This document shows positions 26,532 to 36,444 of a DNA stretch of 64,000 bases, one piece after another; position 1 is the first letter of the stretch, and every line of letters starts with the position of its first letter. The translations under genes were made by a program, and so were the position numbers. The notes beneath the pieces were generated by a model. It ran no database searches. It saw only the letters and a program-made list of their open reading frames with translations, and was not told where the DNA came from. The DNA lies in assembly GCF_008642315.1 (NCBI RefSeq), contig NZ_CP029192.1, forward strand, positions 7,936,001 to 8,000,000, read 5' to 3'. Source of the stretch: Streptomyces venezuelae (GTDB lineage Bacteria > Actinomycetota > Actinomycetes > Streptomycetales > Streptomycetaceae).

Positions 26532-27497
26532 CGGTCCCCGTCCTTTCCGTGAACGGACTCTCCGTACGCTTCCGCATGCGCGGCGGCACCCACGTCTCCG
26601 CCGTCACCGACGCCACCTTCGACCTCGCGGCGGGGGAGTGCCTCGCCCTGGTCGGCGAGAGCGGCTGCGGCAAGTCCGTGCTCGCCTCGGCGCTGCTCGG
26701 CCTGCTCCCGGAGAACGCGCGGACTGCCGGGTCCGCGCTGATCGCGGACCGGGACGGCGCGGCCCCCGTCGACCTGCTCACCGCCGACGAGCGCACGCTG
26801 GCCCGCACCGTGCGCGGGCGCCGCGTCGGCCTCGTACCGCAGAGCCCCGCCGCCCACCTGACGCCCGTGCGCACCGTCCGCTCCCAACTGGAGGAGACCC
26901 TCCGCGAACTCACGGGCGTACGGAAGCCGCAGCTCAGGTCAGCCGCCGAAGCGGCCGCCGAACGCGCCGCGTTCCCCCTGGGCCACCTCGACCGCTACCC
27001 GCACGAACTGTCCGGCGGCCTCGCCCAGCGCGCCGCCACCGCGCTCGCCCTCATCGGCGACGCGCCGCTCCTCCTCGCCGACGAGCCCACCACGGGCCTC
27101 GACCGCGACCTGGTCGACCGCACCGTCGACGAGCTGCGCCGGCACGTCGGGGACGACCGCGCGCTGCTCCTCATCACTCACGACCTCGCGGCCGCCGAGC
27201 GCATCGCCGACCGGGTCGCCGTGATGTACGCGAGCCGTATCGTCGAAGTCGCCGACGCGGACGCGTTCTTCGGCGCGCCCGGCCCCCGGCACCCGTACGC
27301 CCGCGGCCTGCTGAACGCCCTGCCGGAGCGCGCCTTCACCCCCGTCCCCGGCATGCCGCCCGAACTCTCCGCGCTTCCCGAGGGATGCGCCTTCGCGGCG
27401 CGCTGCGACCGGGCCGACGACGCGTGCGGCACGCTGCCCGCGCTCGGCGACGGCGCCGCCTGCCACCATCCCCACGCGGACGTGCTGGAGGCGCCCC

Positions 27498-27505
<8 letters not shown>
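26528..27505 (+). CDS. Peptide/nickel-type ABC ATPase (DppD-like)
   Basis: First ATPase subunit, 325 aa from GTG 26528. Walker A GESGCGKSVLAS, signature LSGGLAQRAATALAL, Walker B LLLADEPTTGLD and switch LITHD are intact. The C-terminus has the OppD-type Cys-containing extension (GCAFAARCDRADDACG ... ACHHPH) found in oligopeptide/dipeptide transporters, where it often binds an Fe-S cluster or metal. The last 8 bp overlap the second ATPase gene. Confidence 0.88.
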
Positions 27506-28166
<661 letters not shown>

Positions 28167-28170
28167 GGCC

Positions 28171-28959
28171 TCAGCCCCGCGGCACGACCCGCACGTCCGT
28201 GCCGCCCCGGCGGATCCGGCCCACCTCGTCCTGCGCGAGACCGTCGTCCACCACCAGCAGGTCGAAGTCCGTGAGCGGTGCCAGGGCGTAGAGGCCGTCG
28301 CGGGTGAACTTCGTGTGGTCGGCGAGCAGGACCCGGCGCGTGGCCGCCGCCATCATGGCGCGCTTGACCTGCACGGTCTCCGGTGACGTGTGGTAGCAGC
28401 GGCCGCGCGTCACCGCCGTCGTCGACATGAAGAGGACGTCCGCGCGGAACGCCTCCACGCTGTCCGCGGTGTGCAGGCCCATGAAGGCGTCGTACGCCGG
28501 GAAGTAGCTGCCGCCGAGCGCGATCAGGGAGACGCCGGGCTCCTTGGCGAGCGCCGTGATCGCGGGCAGCGAGTTGGTGATGACCGTCAGCGGCGTGCGC
28601 TCGGTGAGCAGTCGCGTGAGATGCAGACAGGTTGTGCTGTCGTCGAGCAGGACCGTCTGGCCCGGCACCAGCTCGCGTGCGGCCGCGCGGGCCAGCTGCT
28701 GTTTCGTCTGTGCCATCGTCGACATGCGCTCGGCGACGCTGCCGTGGAACTGCGCGGACGGCAGGCCCGTGGCCCCGCCGCGCACCTTGCGCAGCCACCC
28801 CTGTGACTGCAGGAAGTCCAGGTCGCGGTGGATCGTCATCAGGCTGACGCCGAACTCGTCGGCGAGGTCGGCGGCGCGCACGAAACCGTGCGCGACCACT
28901 GATTCACGGATGCTGCCGCGCCGCGCCTCGCGCACGTCCGCCCGGTCCGCCGTCGCCAT
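28171..28959 (-). CDS. DeoR/GlpR-family sugar-metabolism repressor
   Basis: Transcriptional repressor, 262 aa from ATG 28959. The N-terminal DeoR helix-turn-helix spans roughly residues 12-65 (GFVRAADLADEFGVSLMTIH with HRDLDFLQSQGWLRKVRGGA). The C-terminal sensor domain of the isomerase-like fold contains LLDDSTTCLHL, VITNSLPAI and ADHTKFTRDGLY; the last is the conserved phosphosugar-binding Asp/His/Lys region. It is divergent from the MFS transporter of the catabolic operon and separated by a 35-bp inverted repeat, so it most likely regulates that operon, responding to a phosphorylated intermediate. Confidence 0.88.
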   Translation of the reverse strand: MATADRADVREARRGSIRESVVAHGFVRAADLADEFGVSLMTIHRDLDFLQSQGWLRKVRGGATGLPSAQFHGSVAERMSTMAQTKQQLARAAARELVPGQTVLLDDSTTCLHLTRLLTERTPLTVITNSLPAITALAKEPGVSLIALGGSYFPAYDAFMGLHTADSVEAFRADVLFMSTTAVTRGRCYHTSPETVQVKRAMMAAATRRVLLADHTKFTRDGLYALAPLTDFDLLVVDDGLAQDEVGRIRRGGTDVRVVPRG

Positions 28960-28996
28960 GAGCCCTCTCCCGCCGTGCCGCTCGTCCGCCCACCGT

Positions 28997-29031
28997 GTGA
29001 AATCGCTGTGTGATGATCTCATGGATTTCAC
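28997..29031. promoter_or_regulatory. GTGAAATC-n19-GATTTCAC operator for the DeoR-family regulator
   Basis: Perfect 8-bp inverted repeat, GTGAAATC at 28997-29004 and GATTTCAC at 29024-29031, with a nested ATGA-TC-TCAT in the centre. It lies between the DeoR-type repressor and the operon it faces. A possible operon promoter (TTGACG 29138-29143, TTAGCT about 18 bp later) lies some 110 bp further downstream. Confidence 0.6.
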
Positions 29032-29225
29032 GGGCCGGGGTGTCGGGCGGCCCGGGGGTCGCGCTGCTCGGGGGCAGGGGACCGAAGTCCTCCTCACACG
29101 GCGAAAGGCCCTCGTCGCGGGAGATGTCGGCAGGTGATTGACGGCGGATTTCGGCCAACTGTTAGCTCGGAGCTGCCCGCACTCGCCGCCGTATCCGCCG
29201 CCGACCTTGCCGCAGGGGAGCTTCA

Positions 29226-30575
29226 ATGACGAACACCCCGAGTTCCGTCTTCACACGACTCGGCATCCCGCCCGCCCTCTCCTGGGGATACCTGGGGCTC
29301 CTGATCTTCATGACCGGTGTCGGCATCGAGGCCGGTTACCTCTCGCCGTACCTGGAGGACCTCGGCATCCCGGCCTCCTCGGTCGCGATGGTCTTCACCG
29401 TGTACGGCGTCACGGGCGCCGTCGCCGCCTGGTTCGCCGGCGCGCTCTCCGACCTGTGGGGTCCGCGCCGTGTCATGTGGGCCGGGCTCGCCGCGTTCGC
29501 CGTCACGCACGTCTTCTTCCTCACGGTCGCGATCCCCAGCAAGGCGTACCCCCTGCTCCTCCTCGGCTACGGCCTGCGCGGCCTCGCCTTCCCGCTCTTC
29601 GCGTACGCCTTCCTCGTGTGGATCGCGGCCGTCGCCCCGCAGCGGCAGATGGGCAGCGCCATGGGCTGGTTCTGGTCGGCGTTCTCCGCCGGGCTGCCCA
29701 CACTCGGCTCGCTCACCGCCAGCCTGCTGATCCCGCACATCGGGGAGCTCGGCACCCTGTGGGCCGCGCTCGGCGTGGTCGTCGTCGGCGGACTCGTACC
29801 GCTCCTCCTGATCCGGGAGCCCACCGGTTCCGGACGTCTCGCACCGGCGGGGGAGAGCCCCGTGACCGGGCTTGTCGGCAGCCTGACGATCCTCTACCGG
29901 GACCCGCGGGTGGGCGTGGGCGCGACGGTGCGCATGCTCAACACCGCCTCCCAGTTCGGCTTCCTGGTCATGCTCCCCACCTGGTTCGTCAAGGAGATCG
30001 GCCTCTCGAACGCGCAGTGGCTGCGGCTGCTCGCCCTCATGTTCGCCACCAACATCGTCACCAACCTGGTGTTCGGCATGGTCGGCGACAAGGTCGGCTG
30101 GCGCACCACCGTCGCCTGGTTCGGCGGTGTCGGCTGCACGGTGTCGACGCTCGTCCTGTACTACGTCCCGTCCGCGGTCGGGGCGCAGTACGCCCTGTGC
30201 GTACTGGTGGCCGTCCTCTACGGCGCCACGCTCTCCGGCTACGTCCCGCTCTCCGCACTCATGACCGACATCGCCCCCACCCACAAGGGCCAGGCCATGG
30301 CCGCGCTGAACCTCGGCGCCGGCGCCTCCACCTTCGTGGGACCGCTCGTCGTCAGCCTCTTCCTCGGGCCGCTCGGCGTCGGCGGCGTCGTGTGGATCTT
30401 CGCCGGGTTCCACGCGGTGAGCGCGCTCCTGACGCTCACCCTACGGACCACCGCCCCGGCCACTGTCCCCGTCCCGAACCCTGTCCCCGCCGCCGACTCC
30501 GCGGTACGCCTGCCACAGCCGCTTCCCGCCGACGCCACCGGGCCCGTCGGCGCACCCGCCCCGAAGGGACTGTGA
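29226..30575 (+). CDS. MFS transporter, RbtT/DalT/CsbX-like polyol permease
   Basis: Twelve-span major facilitator, 449 aa, first gene of a five-gene catabolic operon. It begins LGIPPALSWGYLGLLIFMTG and has the loop motif GALSDLWGPRRVMW between spans 2 and 3. It resembles the ribitol/D-arabinitol transporter group (family judgement from memory). The ATG has GGGGAG 6 nt upstream. The last ~40 residues are a Pro/Ala/Val-rich cytoplasmic tail. It likely imports the compound phosphorylated by the two downstream kinases. Confidence 0.83.
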   Translation: MTNTPSSVFTRLGIPPALSWGYLGLLIFMTGVGIEAGYLSPYLEDLGIPASSVAMVFTVYGVTGAVAAWFAGALSDLWGPRRVMWAGLAAFAVTHVFFLTVAIPSKAYPLLLLGYGLRGLAFPLFAYAFLVWIAAVAPQRQMGSAMGWFWSAFSAGLPTLGSLTASLLIPHIGELGTLWAALGVVVVGGLVPLLLIREPTGSGRLAPAGESPVTGLVGSLTILYRDPRVGVGATVRMLNTASQFGFLVMLPTWFVKEIGLSNAQWLRLLALMFATNIVTNLVFGMVGDKVGWRTTVAWFGGVGCTVSTLVLYYVPSAVGAQYALCVLVAVLYGATLSGYVPLSALMTDIAPTHKGQAMAALNLGAGASTFVGPLVVSLFLGPLGVGGVVWIFAGFHAVSALLTLTLRTTAPATVPVPNPVPAADSAVRLPQPLPADATGPVGAPAPKGL

Positions 30576-30578
30576 CCC

Positions 30579-32120
30579 ATGTCGGTACTCGCCATCGACG
30601 TCGGCACCACGATGATCAAGTCCGTGGTCTTCGACGACCAGGGCAACGAACTCGCCGTCTCCCGCCTCGCCACCGAGGTGCAGCGCCGCCACCCCGGGTG
30701 GGCCGAGCAGGACATGGACACCGTGTGGAACGCCGTCGTCTACACCGTCCGCAACGCCCTGTCGGAGATCACCGACCCCGTCTGGCTCGTGGCGTTCACC
30801 GCGCAGGGCGACGGCGCCTGGCTCGTCGACGCCGCGGGACGCCCCACCGGACCCGCCATCCTCTGGTCCGACGGCCGCGCGGGCGACATCCTCACCCGCT
30901 GGGAGCGCGAAGGCGTCCTCGAAGAGGCCTACCGCCGCAACGGCTCCCTCACCTGCAGCGGCATGCCCAACGCGATCTTCAGCTGGCTCGGCTCCCACGA
31001 CCCGCAGCGCCTGGCGCACTCCGCCGCCTCGCTCACCGCCGCGGGCTGGCTGTTCCTGCGCCTGACCGGAGTCACCGCCACGGACGAGTCCGACGCCTCC
31101 GCACCCTTCCTCGACCACGCCACCGGCGACTACGACCCTCAGATCGTCGCCCTGTTCGGCCTCACCTCCTACGCCCGGCTCCTTCCCGAGGTCCTCGGCG
31201 AGCACGAGCGCATCAGCGAGATCACCTCGGAGGCGGCCGCCCAGCTCGGACTGCCCGCCGGGCTCCCCGTCGTCATGGCGCCGTACGACATCGCCTCCAC
31301 CGCCCGCGGCGCCGGCGTCGTCAACCCCGGCCAGGCGTGCGGCATCCTCGGCACCACCCTGTGCACCGAGATCGTCCGCAAGGACGTCGACACGAGCGGC
31401 GAACCCTCCGGCATCAACATCGCCTACCGCGGCCGCGAACGCGTCCTGCGCGCCTTCCCCACCCTCAACGGCGCGGAAGTCCTCAACTGGGCGGCGCGAA
31501 CCCTGCGCGTCGACGGACCGCCGGAACTCGCCGAGCTGGCCTTCGGCGACTCCGGACCCGGCGCCCGAGGCCTGATGTTCCTGCCCTACCTCTCCCCGGC
31601 GGGGGAGCGGGCACCGTTCCTCGACCCGCGCGCCCGCGGCTCGTTCTGGGGACTCTCCCTCGAACACACCCGCGCGGACCTGGCCCGCGCCGTCTTCGAC
31701 GGACTCTCCCTCGTCCTGCGCGACTCGCTCGTCGCCTCGCGCACCTCCGTCACGGAGCTGCGGCTGTGCGGCGGCGGGGCCAACAGCGCCGAGTGGTGCG
31801 CGCTCATCGCGGACGCGACCGGCGTGCCGACGGCCCGCTCCGGCGACACCGAACTCGGCGCCAAGGGCGCCTTCCTCACCGGGCTCGTGCTCAGCGGCGC
31901 CGAGTCCAGCATGCACAGCGCCGCCGCCAAATACGTACGGATGCGCACCAGTTGGGAACCCGATCCGGAGCGATCCGCCTACTACGCGGAGCTGTACGAG
32001 TCGTTCCTGAGGTGGCGCGGCCTGGCCCGCGAAGCGGGCTGGACCGCGACCGCCACCCCCTTGCCCGGCCCCCGCAGGGGACCGGAAGCGGCACATGATC
32101 AAGGAGCCCCCCGTGCCTGA
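30579..32120 (+). CDS. FGGY carbohydrate kinase, L-xylulose/erythritol-kinase-like
   Basis: ATP-dependent sugar kinase, 513 aa. FGGY-N domain begins VLAIDVGTTMIKSVVFDDQG and contains FTAQGDGAWLVDAAGRPTGP and ILWSDGRA. The FGGY-C domain shows GERAPFLDPRARGSFWGL and LRLCGGGANSAEWCALIAD with adenine-binding Gly-rich motif. The overall pattern (AQGDG, HPGWAEQDM) is closer to LyxK/EryA than to xylulokinase XylB. Starts 3 bp after the MFS stop and overlaps the second kinase by 8 bp. Substrate is not proven. Confidence 0.82.
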   Translation: MSVLAIDVGTTMIKSVVFDDQGNELAVSRLATEVQRRHPGWAEQDMDTVWNAVVYTVRNALSEITDPVWLVAFTAQGDGAWLVDAAGRPTGPAILWSDGRAGDILTRWEREGVLEEAYRRNGSLTCSGMPNAIFSWLGSHDPQRLAHSAASLTAAGWLFLRLTGVTATDESDASAPFLDHATGDYDPQIVALFGLTSYARLLPEVLGEHERISEITSEAAAQLGLPAGLPVVMAPYDIASTARGAGVVNPGQACGILGTTLCTEIVRKDVDTSGEPSGINIAYRGRERVLRAFPTLNGAEVLNWAARTLRVDGPPELAELAFGDSGPGARGLMFLPYLSPAGERAPFLDPRARGSFWGLSLEHTRADLARAVFDGLSLVLRDSLVASRTSVTELRLCGGGANSAEWCALIADATGVPTARSGDTELGAKGAFLTGLVLSGAESSMHSAAAKYVRMRTSWEPDPERSAYYAELYESFLRWRGLAREAGWTATATPLPGPRRGPEAAHDQGAPRA

Positions 32121-33642
32121 GCAACTGCCCCCCGACGCCGTCTGGCTCGGCCTCGACCTCGGCACCCAGAGCGCCCGCTGCGTCGCCGTCGACTCCACGG
32201 GCCACGTGCTGGCCACCGCGTCCAGACCCCTCACCAGCCGCCGCGAGGGAACCCGCCACGAACAGGACCCCGAGCAGTGGTGGGACGCGCTCGCCGCCGC
32301 CTGCCGCGACGCCCTGTCCGGCATCGACGCCGACCGCGTCCGTGGCCTCGCCATCGACGGCACATCGGGGACCATCCTGCTCGCCGACGCCTCCGGCGCC
32401 CCGCTCACGCCGGGTCTCATGTACGACGACGGGCGCGCCGCCGGACAGGCCGCCCGCGCCAACGAGGCGGGCGCCGCCGTCTGGCACGAGCTCGGCTACC
32501 GCTCCATGCAGCCGTCCTGGGCGCTGCCCAAACTGCTCTGGCTCCTCGACCACGAACCCGCGGCGGCCGGCACGGGGGTCCGGCTGCTGCACCAGCCCGA
32601 CCTGATCACCTGGCGGCTCGCGGGCCACCAGGTGCCGAGCGACGCCAGCCACGCCCTGAAGACCGGCTACCACCTCGCCGAGGAACGCTGGCCGGACGGC
32701 GTGTTCGACGAACTCGCCGTCCCGCGTGCCCTGTTGCCCGATGTCATACGTCCCGGAAGCCTCCTCGGCACCGTCTGCGCGGCGGCTGCCGACGCGACCG
32801 GCATCCCCGAAGGCACCGCGATCGTCGCGGGCATGACCGACGGGTGCGCCGCGCAGATCGGCGCGGGCGCCCTCGCCCCGGGCGCCTGGAACTCCGTGCT
32901 CGGCACCACGCTCGTCTTCAAGGGCACCAGCCCCCATCTGGTGCGCGACCCCGGAGGCGTCGTCTACTGCCACCGGGGGCCCGGTGACACCTGGCTGCCG
33001 GGCGGCGCCTCCAGCAGCGGCGCGGGCGTCCTCGCCCGCGAGTTCCCGGACGCCGACCTGGACGCACTCACCGCCCTCGCGAGCCGGTGCACGTCCGACG
33101 CGGTCGCCTACCCGCTGGTCTCCGCCGGAGGCGAACGCTTCCCCTTCCGCGCCCCGGACGCCCGGCCGTTCGTCCTCGGCGACCCCGCCGACGAGGCCGA
33201 GCGCCTCCACGCCCACCTCCTCGGCGTCGCCTGCGTCGAACGGCTCTGCTTCGACTACCTCGACCTGATCGGCGCGCCCGTCGACGGACCGCTCACGCTC
33301 ACCGGGGGCGGCGCCCGCAACCGGTACTGGAGCGGGCTGCGCGCCGACGTCCTCGGCAGGCCCGTGCGCGTCCCCGAACAGGCCGAGGGCGCCGTCGGCA
33401 TGGCGGTCCTCGCCGCGACCTCGGCGGGCGTCGGCGTACGGGACGCGGTGGCCGCCATGGTCCGCACCGGCGAGGAGATCCTCCCCGACCCGGTGCGCAC
33501 CGCCCGCTGGACACCCGTCTACCTCGCCTTCGTCGACGAGCTGGCCCGCCGGGGCTGGCTGGACGGAACCGTCGTCGCACACGCGCGGGAACGCGCCCGC
33601 CGGAATCCCGGCACCCAGGAACGCGAAAGGGAAGACCAGTGA
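32113..33642 (+). CDS. FGGY carbohydrate kinase, D-ribulokinase-like
   Basis: Second sugar kinase of the operon, 509 aa from GTG 32113, chosen because AAGGAG (32101-32106) sits 6 nt upstream; the in-frame ATG at 32095 has none. N-terminal motif WLGLDLGTQSARCVAVDSTG, then LAIDGTSGTILLADASGAPL and MYDDGRA. The GTSGT/MYxxxR pattern is typical of the D-ribulokinase/XK1 subgroup. C-terminal TGGGARNRYWSGLRADVLG completes the fold. Having two non-identical FGGY kinases in one operon is unusual. Confidence 0.83.
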   Translation: MPEQLPPDAVWLGLDLGTQSARCVAVDSTGHVLATASRPLTSRREGTRHEQDPEQWWDALAAACRDALSGIDADRVRGLAIDGTSGTILLADASGAPLTPGLMYDDGRAAGQAARANEAGAAVWHELGYRSMQPSWALPKLLWLLDHEPAAAGTGVRLLHQPDLITWRLAGHQVPSDASHALKTGYHLAEERWPDGVFDELAVPRALLPDVIRPGSLLGTVCAAAADATGIPEGTAIVAGMTDGCAAQIGAGALAPGAWNSVLGTTLVFKGTSPHLVRDPGGVVYCHRGPGDTWLPGGASSSGAGVLAREFPDADLDALTALASRCTSDAVAYPLVSAGGERFPFRAPDARPFVLGDPADEAERLHAHLLGVACVERLCFDYLDLIGAPVDGPLTLTGGGARNRYWSGLRADVLGRPVRVPEQAEGAVGMAVLAATSAGVGVRDAVAAMVRTGEEILPDPVRTARWTPVYLAFVDELARRGWLDGTVVAHARERARRNPGTQEREREDQ

Positions 33643-34274
33643 CCGACTTCGTCCTCGTACGCCACGGGGAGACCGTCTGGCACGACGGCAACCGCTATGC
33701 GGGGCGCACCGACGTGGAGCTCACCCCGCACGGCCGCCGCCAGGCCGCCGCACTCGGCGCGTGGGCCGCGGGAGAACGCATCGACGCCGTGGTCAGCTCC
33801 CCGCTGAGCCGCGCCCGGCTGACCGCGGAGCCCGCCGCCGAGGCGCTCGGCCTGACACCCCTCGTCGACGAACGCCTCCTGGAGCTGGACTTCGGACGCG
33901 GGGACGGACTCACCCGGGACGAGATGCGCGACCGCTTCCCCGAGGAACTCGCCGCGTTCCTCCGCGACCCGGTCGCCCACCACCTGCCCGGTGGCGAGGA
34001 CCCGCGCGCGGCGGCCGAGCGCGGGAGCGAGGCCCTGCACGACCTCGCCGTCGCCCACCCCGAAGGCCGCGTCCTGGTGGTCGCCCACTCCACCCTCGTC
34101 CGCCTCGTCCTCTGCCACCAGCTGGGCATACCGCTCGCCGACTACCGACGGGTCTTCCCCGCACTCCACAACGGCGCCCTCACCGAACTGCGGCTGCGCG
34201 GCGGCCGGATGTCACTCCTGCGCCTCAACGCGCCGACCACGGCCGCCCCCACCCACGAAGGAACCCCCTCATGA
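33639..34274 (+). CDS. Histidine phosphatase family protein (phosphoglycerate mutase-like)
   Basis: Small cytoplasmic phosphatase, 211 aa, GTG start overlapping the kinase stop. Catalytic motif LVRHGETVWH at residues 5-14 (His as phospho-acceptor), Arg at SSPLSRARLTAEP, acid Glu in LLELDFGRGDG, and second His in LVVAHSTLVRLVL. This is the cobC/phosphoglycerate mutase branch acting on small phosphorylated metabolites. In this operon it may dephosphorylate a sugar phosphate produced by the kinases, possibly preventing toxic accumulation (inference). Confidence 0.85.
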   Translation: MTDFVLVRHGETVWHDGNRYAGRTDVELTPHGRRQAAALGAWAAGERIDAVVSSPLSRARLTAEPAAEALGLTPLVDERLLELDFGRGDGLTRDEMRDRFPEELAAFLRDPVAHHLPGGEDPRAAAERGSEALHDLAVAHPEGRVLVVAHSTLVRLVLCHQLGIPLADYRRVFPALHNGALTELRLRGGRMSLLRLNAPTTAAPTHEGTPS

Positions 34275-35323
34275 GCACCACCGTCCTCGCCGCCGGCGAC
34301 CACTTCGTCCTGCCCCGCCTGCTCGCCGACGAGGTCCGCGCGGCCACCTCCGACAGCGACGACACCGTCGCCGTACGGGAACTCACGCTGCCCTGGCCGC
34401 ACACGCCCTTCGGGCCCGTCGCCGAGGTCGTCGAGGCGTCCGGCACCGAGGACGAGCTCATCGAGGCGCTCCAGGGCGTCGAGGTGTGCGTCACGCAGAT
34501 GGCACCCCTCACCGAGCGCATCCTCGCCAACTGCCCCGACCTGAAGCTGATGTGCGTCAGCAGGGGCGGCCCGGTCAACGCCAACCTGGAGGCGGCCACC
34601 CGCCACGGCGTCGCCGTCTGCTACGCCCCCGGACGCAACGCCGTCGCCACCGCCGAACACACCCTCACCCTGCTCCTCGCCGCCGCACGCGGCGTCGGCG
34701 ACACCCACACCGACCTGCGCTCGGGCATCTGGCGCGGCGACTACTACGACTACGACAACTGCGGCATCGAGATCGAGGGCGCCACCGTCGGCCTCGTCGG
34801 CTACGGCGCCATCGGCAGCCGCGTCGCCAAGGTCCTGGTCGCCCTGGGCGCCCACGTCCTGGTCCACGACCCCTACGTACGCCCGGACCTGCTGACCGGC
34901 GTCGCCGAGCAGGTCTCCCTCGACGACCTGCTGACCCGCTCCCGCATCGTCTCCCTGCACGCGCGCGTGACCGACGAGACCAAGGGCATGATCGGCGCCG
35001 AACAGATCGCCCGCATGCCGCGCGGCTCCGTCCTCGTCAACTGCGCCCGCGGCGCCCTCCTCGACTACGAAGCGGTCTGCGACGCCCTCGACGCCGGCCA
35101 ACTCGCCGGCGCCGCCTTCGACGTCTACCCCACAGAACCCGTCCCCGCCGACTCCCGCCTCCTGAAGACCCCCGGCATCGTCATGACCCCACACATCGCG
35201 GGCGGCAGCCAAGAGGTGGCCCACAAGGCGGCCCGAATCGTGGCATCCGAGGTCGCCCGCTACCTCCGCGGCGAACCACTCGCCCACTGCGCGAACCCGG
35301 ACGCGCTCGCGGACCGCCCGTGA
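34271..35323 (+). CDS. D-isomer 2-hydroxyacid dehydrogenase, NAD-binding
   Basis: NAD(P)-dependent D-2-hydroxyacid dehydrogenase, 350 aa. The catalytic triad is visible: Arg in VNCARGALLDYEA, Glu in AAFDVYPTEPVP, His in MTPHIAGGSQE. The Rossmann motif is GLVGYGAIGSRVAKVL. It resembles SerA/PdxB/glyoxylate reductases rather than sugar dehydrogenases. Start ATG overlaps the phosphatase stop. Its place after two kinases suggests it oxidises or reduces a phosphorylated hydroxyacid or a C2-C4 fragment, but the reaction is not known. Confidence 0.86.
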   Translation: MSTTVLAAGDHFVLPRLLADEVRAATSDSDDTVAVRELTLPWPHTPFGPVAEVVEASGTEDELIEALQGVEVCVTQMAPLTERILANCPDLKLMCVSRGGPVNANLEAATRHGVAVCYAPGRNAVATAEHTLTLLLAAARGVGDTHTDLRSGIWRGDYYDYDNCGIEIEGATVGLVGYGAIGSRVAKVLVALGAHVLVHDPYVRPDLLTGVAEQVSLDDLLTRSRIVSLHARVTDETKGMIGAEQIARMPRGSVLVNCARGALLDYEAVCDALDAGQLAGAAFDVYPTEPVPADSRLLKTPGIVMTPHIAGGSQEVAHKAARIVASEVARYLRGEPLAHCANPDALADRP

Positions 35324-35374
35324 ACGCACGGAGTCGATAGAGCCAACTCCCTTACGGGCGGAGTTTCCTGGGCC

Positions 35375-35407
35375 GGGCGGGACCCCATACTCACTGTGGT
35401 CCCGCCC
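35375..35407 (+). terminator. Stem-loop after the catabolic operon
   Basis: Perfect 10-bp inverted repeat GGGCGGGACC / GGTCCCGCCC at 35375-35384 and 35398-35407 with a 13-nt loop, about 50 bp past the hydroxyacid dehydrogenase stop. There is no U-tract, as often in Streptomyces. A role as operator of the next gene cannot be excluded. Confidence 0.55.
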
Positions 35408-35454
35408 GTCGTCGTACAGCGACGCCCCGTTCCCACTCGCCCCGGGAGGCAGAC

Positions 35455-36315
35455 ATGACCCTCACCACCCGTCGCAGAGCCCTCACCACCTTCGGAGCCG
35501 CCCTCGTCGGCGGCGTCGCGATGCCCTCCTATGCGCACGCGACCGGAGGTGGTCACCGGCCCAGGCCCCTGTTCCGCGCCCACGCGCACAACGACTACGA
35601 ACACCCTCGGCCGCTCTTCGACGCGCTCGACCACCGCTTCGGCAGCGTCGAGGCCGACATCTATCTCGTCGACGGGCAGCTGCTCGTCGCGCACGACCCG
35701 GTGGACCTCGACCCCAGGCGGACCCTGGAGTCGCTCTACCTGGAGCCGCTTGCCGCCCGCGTGCGCGCTCAGCACGGGTCCGTGTACCGGGGGTATCACC
35801 GTGTTCCCTTCCAGCTGCTCATCGACATCAAGACCGAGGGCGCCTCGACGTACGCCGAGCTCCACCGCCATCTGCGGCGCTACCGGCACCTCTTCACGTC
35901 GTACAGCCACGGGAAAGTGCGCCGTGGTGCCGTCACCGCCGTCGTCTCCGGGGACCGGGCGGCGCGCGGGCCGATGGAGGCGCAGCGGGTGCGGCATGCC
36001 TTCTATGACGGGCGGCTCGCCGATCTCGGTGGGCCCGCGAGCGCCTCGCTCATCCCGCTGATCAGCGACAACTGGTCCCTCAACTTCGGCTGGCAGGGCG
36101 TCGGGCCCATGCCTGCGACCGAGCGTGAGAAGCTGCGCGGCATCGTCTCCGCCGCCCATGCGCGCCGTCAGCGCGTGCGGTTCTGGGCCACGCCCGACCT
36201 GCCGGGGGCGCAGCGCGAAGCGGTGTGGGGCGAGCTGCTCGACGCCGGGGTCGATCACCTCAACACCGATGACCTCGCGGGACTCGAGGCGTTCCTCGAC
36301 GCACACCGCGGATGA
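35455..36315 (+). CDS. Secreted PI-PLC/glycerophosphodiesterase-like protein
   Basis: Exported TIM-barrel phosphodiesterase-like protein, 286 aa. The N-terminus MTLTTRRRALTTFGAALVGG has a twin-arginine-like motif and a hydrophobic core, cleaved probably after the AHA segment near residue 27. The HAHNDYEHPRPLFDALDH motif and VEADIYLVDGQLLVAHDP are those of the AIM6/PI-PLC-like group, providing His/Asn/Asp/Glu active-site ligands. The substrate is unknown. GGGAGG lies 7 nt before ATG 35455. Monocistronic by spacing. Confidence 0.8.
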   Translation: MTLTTRRRALTTFGAALVGGVAMPSYAHATGGGHRPRPLFRAHAHNDYEHPRPLFDALDHRFGSVEADIYLVDGQLLVAHDPVDLDPRRTLESLYLEPLAARVRAQHGSVYRGYHRVPFQLLIDIKTEGASTYAELHRHLRRYRHLFTSYSHGKVRRGAVTAVVSGDRAARGPMEAQRVRHAFYDGRLADLGGPASASLIPLISDNWSLNFGWQGVGPMPATEREKLRGIVSAAHARRQRVRFWATPDLPGAQREAVWGELLDAGVDHLNTDDLAGLEAFLDAHRG

Positions 36316-36444
36316 TCTTCGAGGAGCAACCCTCGCGCAACTAGCACCCGTTCGGAGCACAGGTCAGACGCCCGGACGCTCCCTCCGCTACGCCAGACTG
36401 ACGGCCGGAAGCCGCGGTTCCACGTGGCGGAGGAGGTACTTCCC

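Noticed and set aside
29138..32098. 986-residue open frame on the plus strand
   Set aside because: Arg/Pro/His-rich out-of-frame reading over the MFS and kinase genes; typical high-GC shadow.
30441..32462. 673-residue open frame on the minus strand
   Set aside because: Gly/Val/Glu-rich antisense shadow of the first FGGY kinase gene; no domain.
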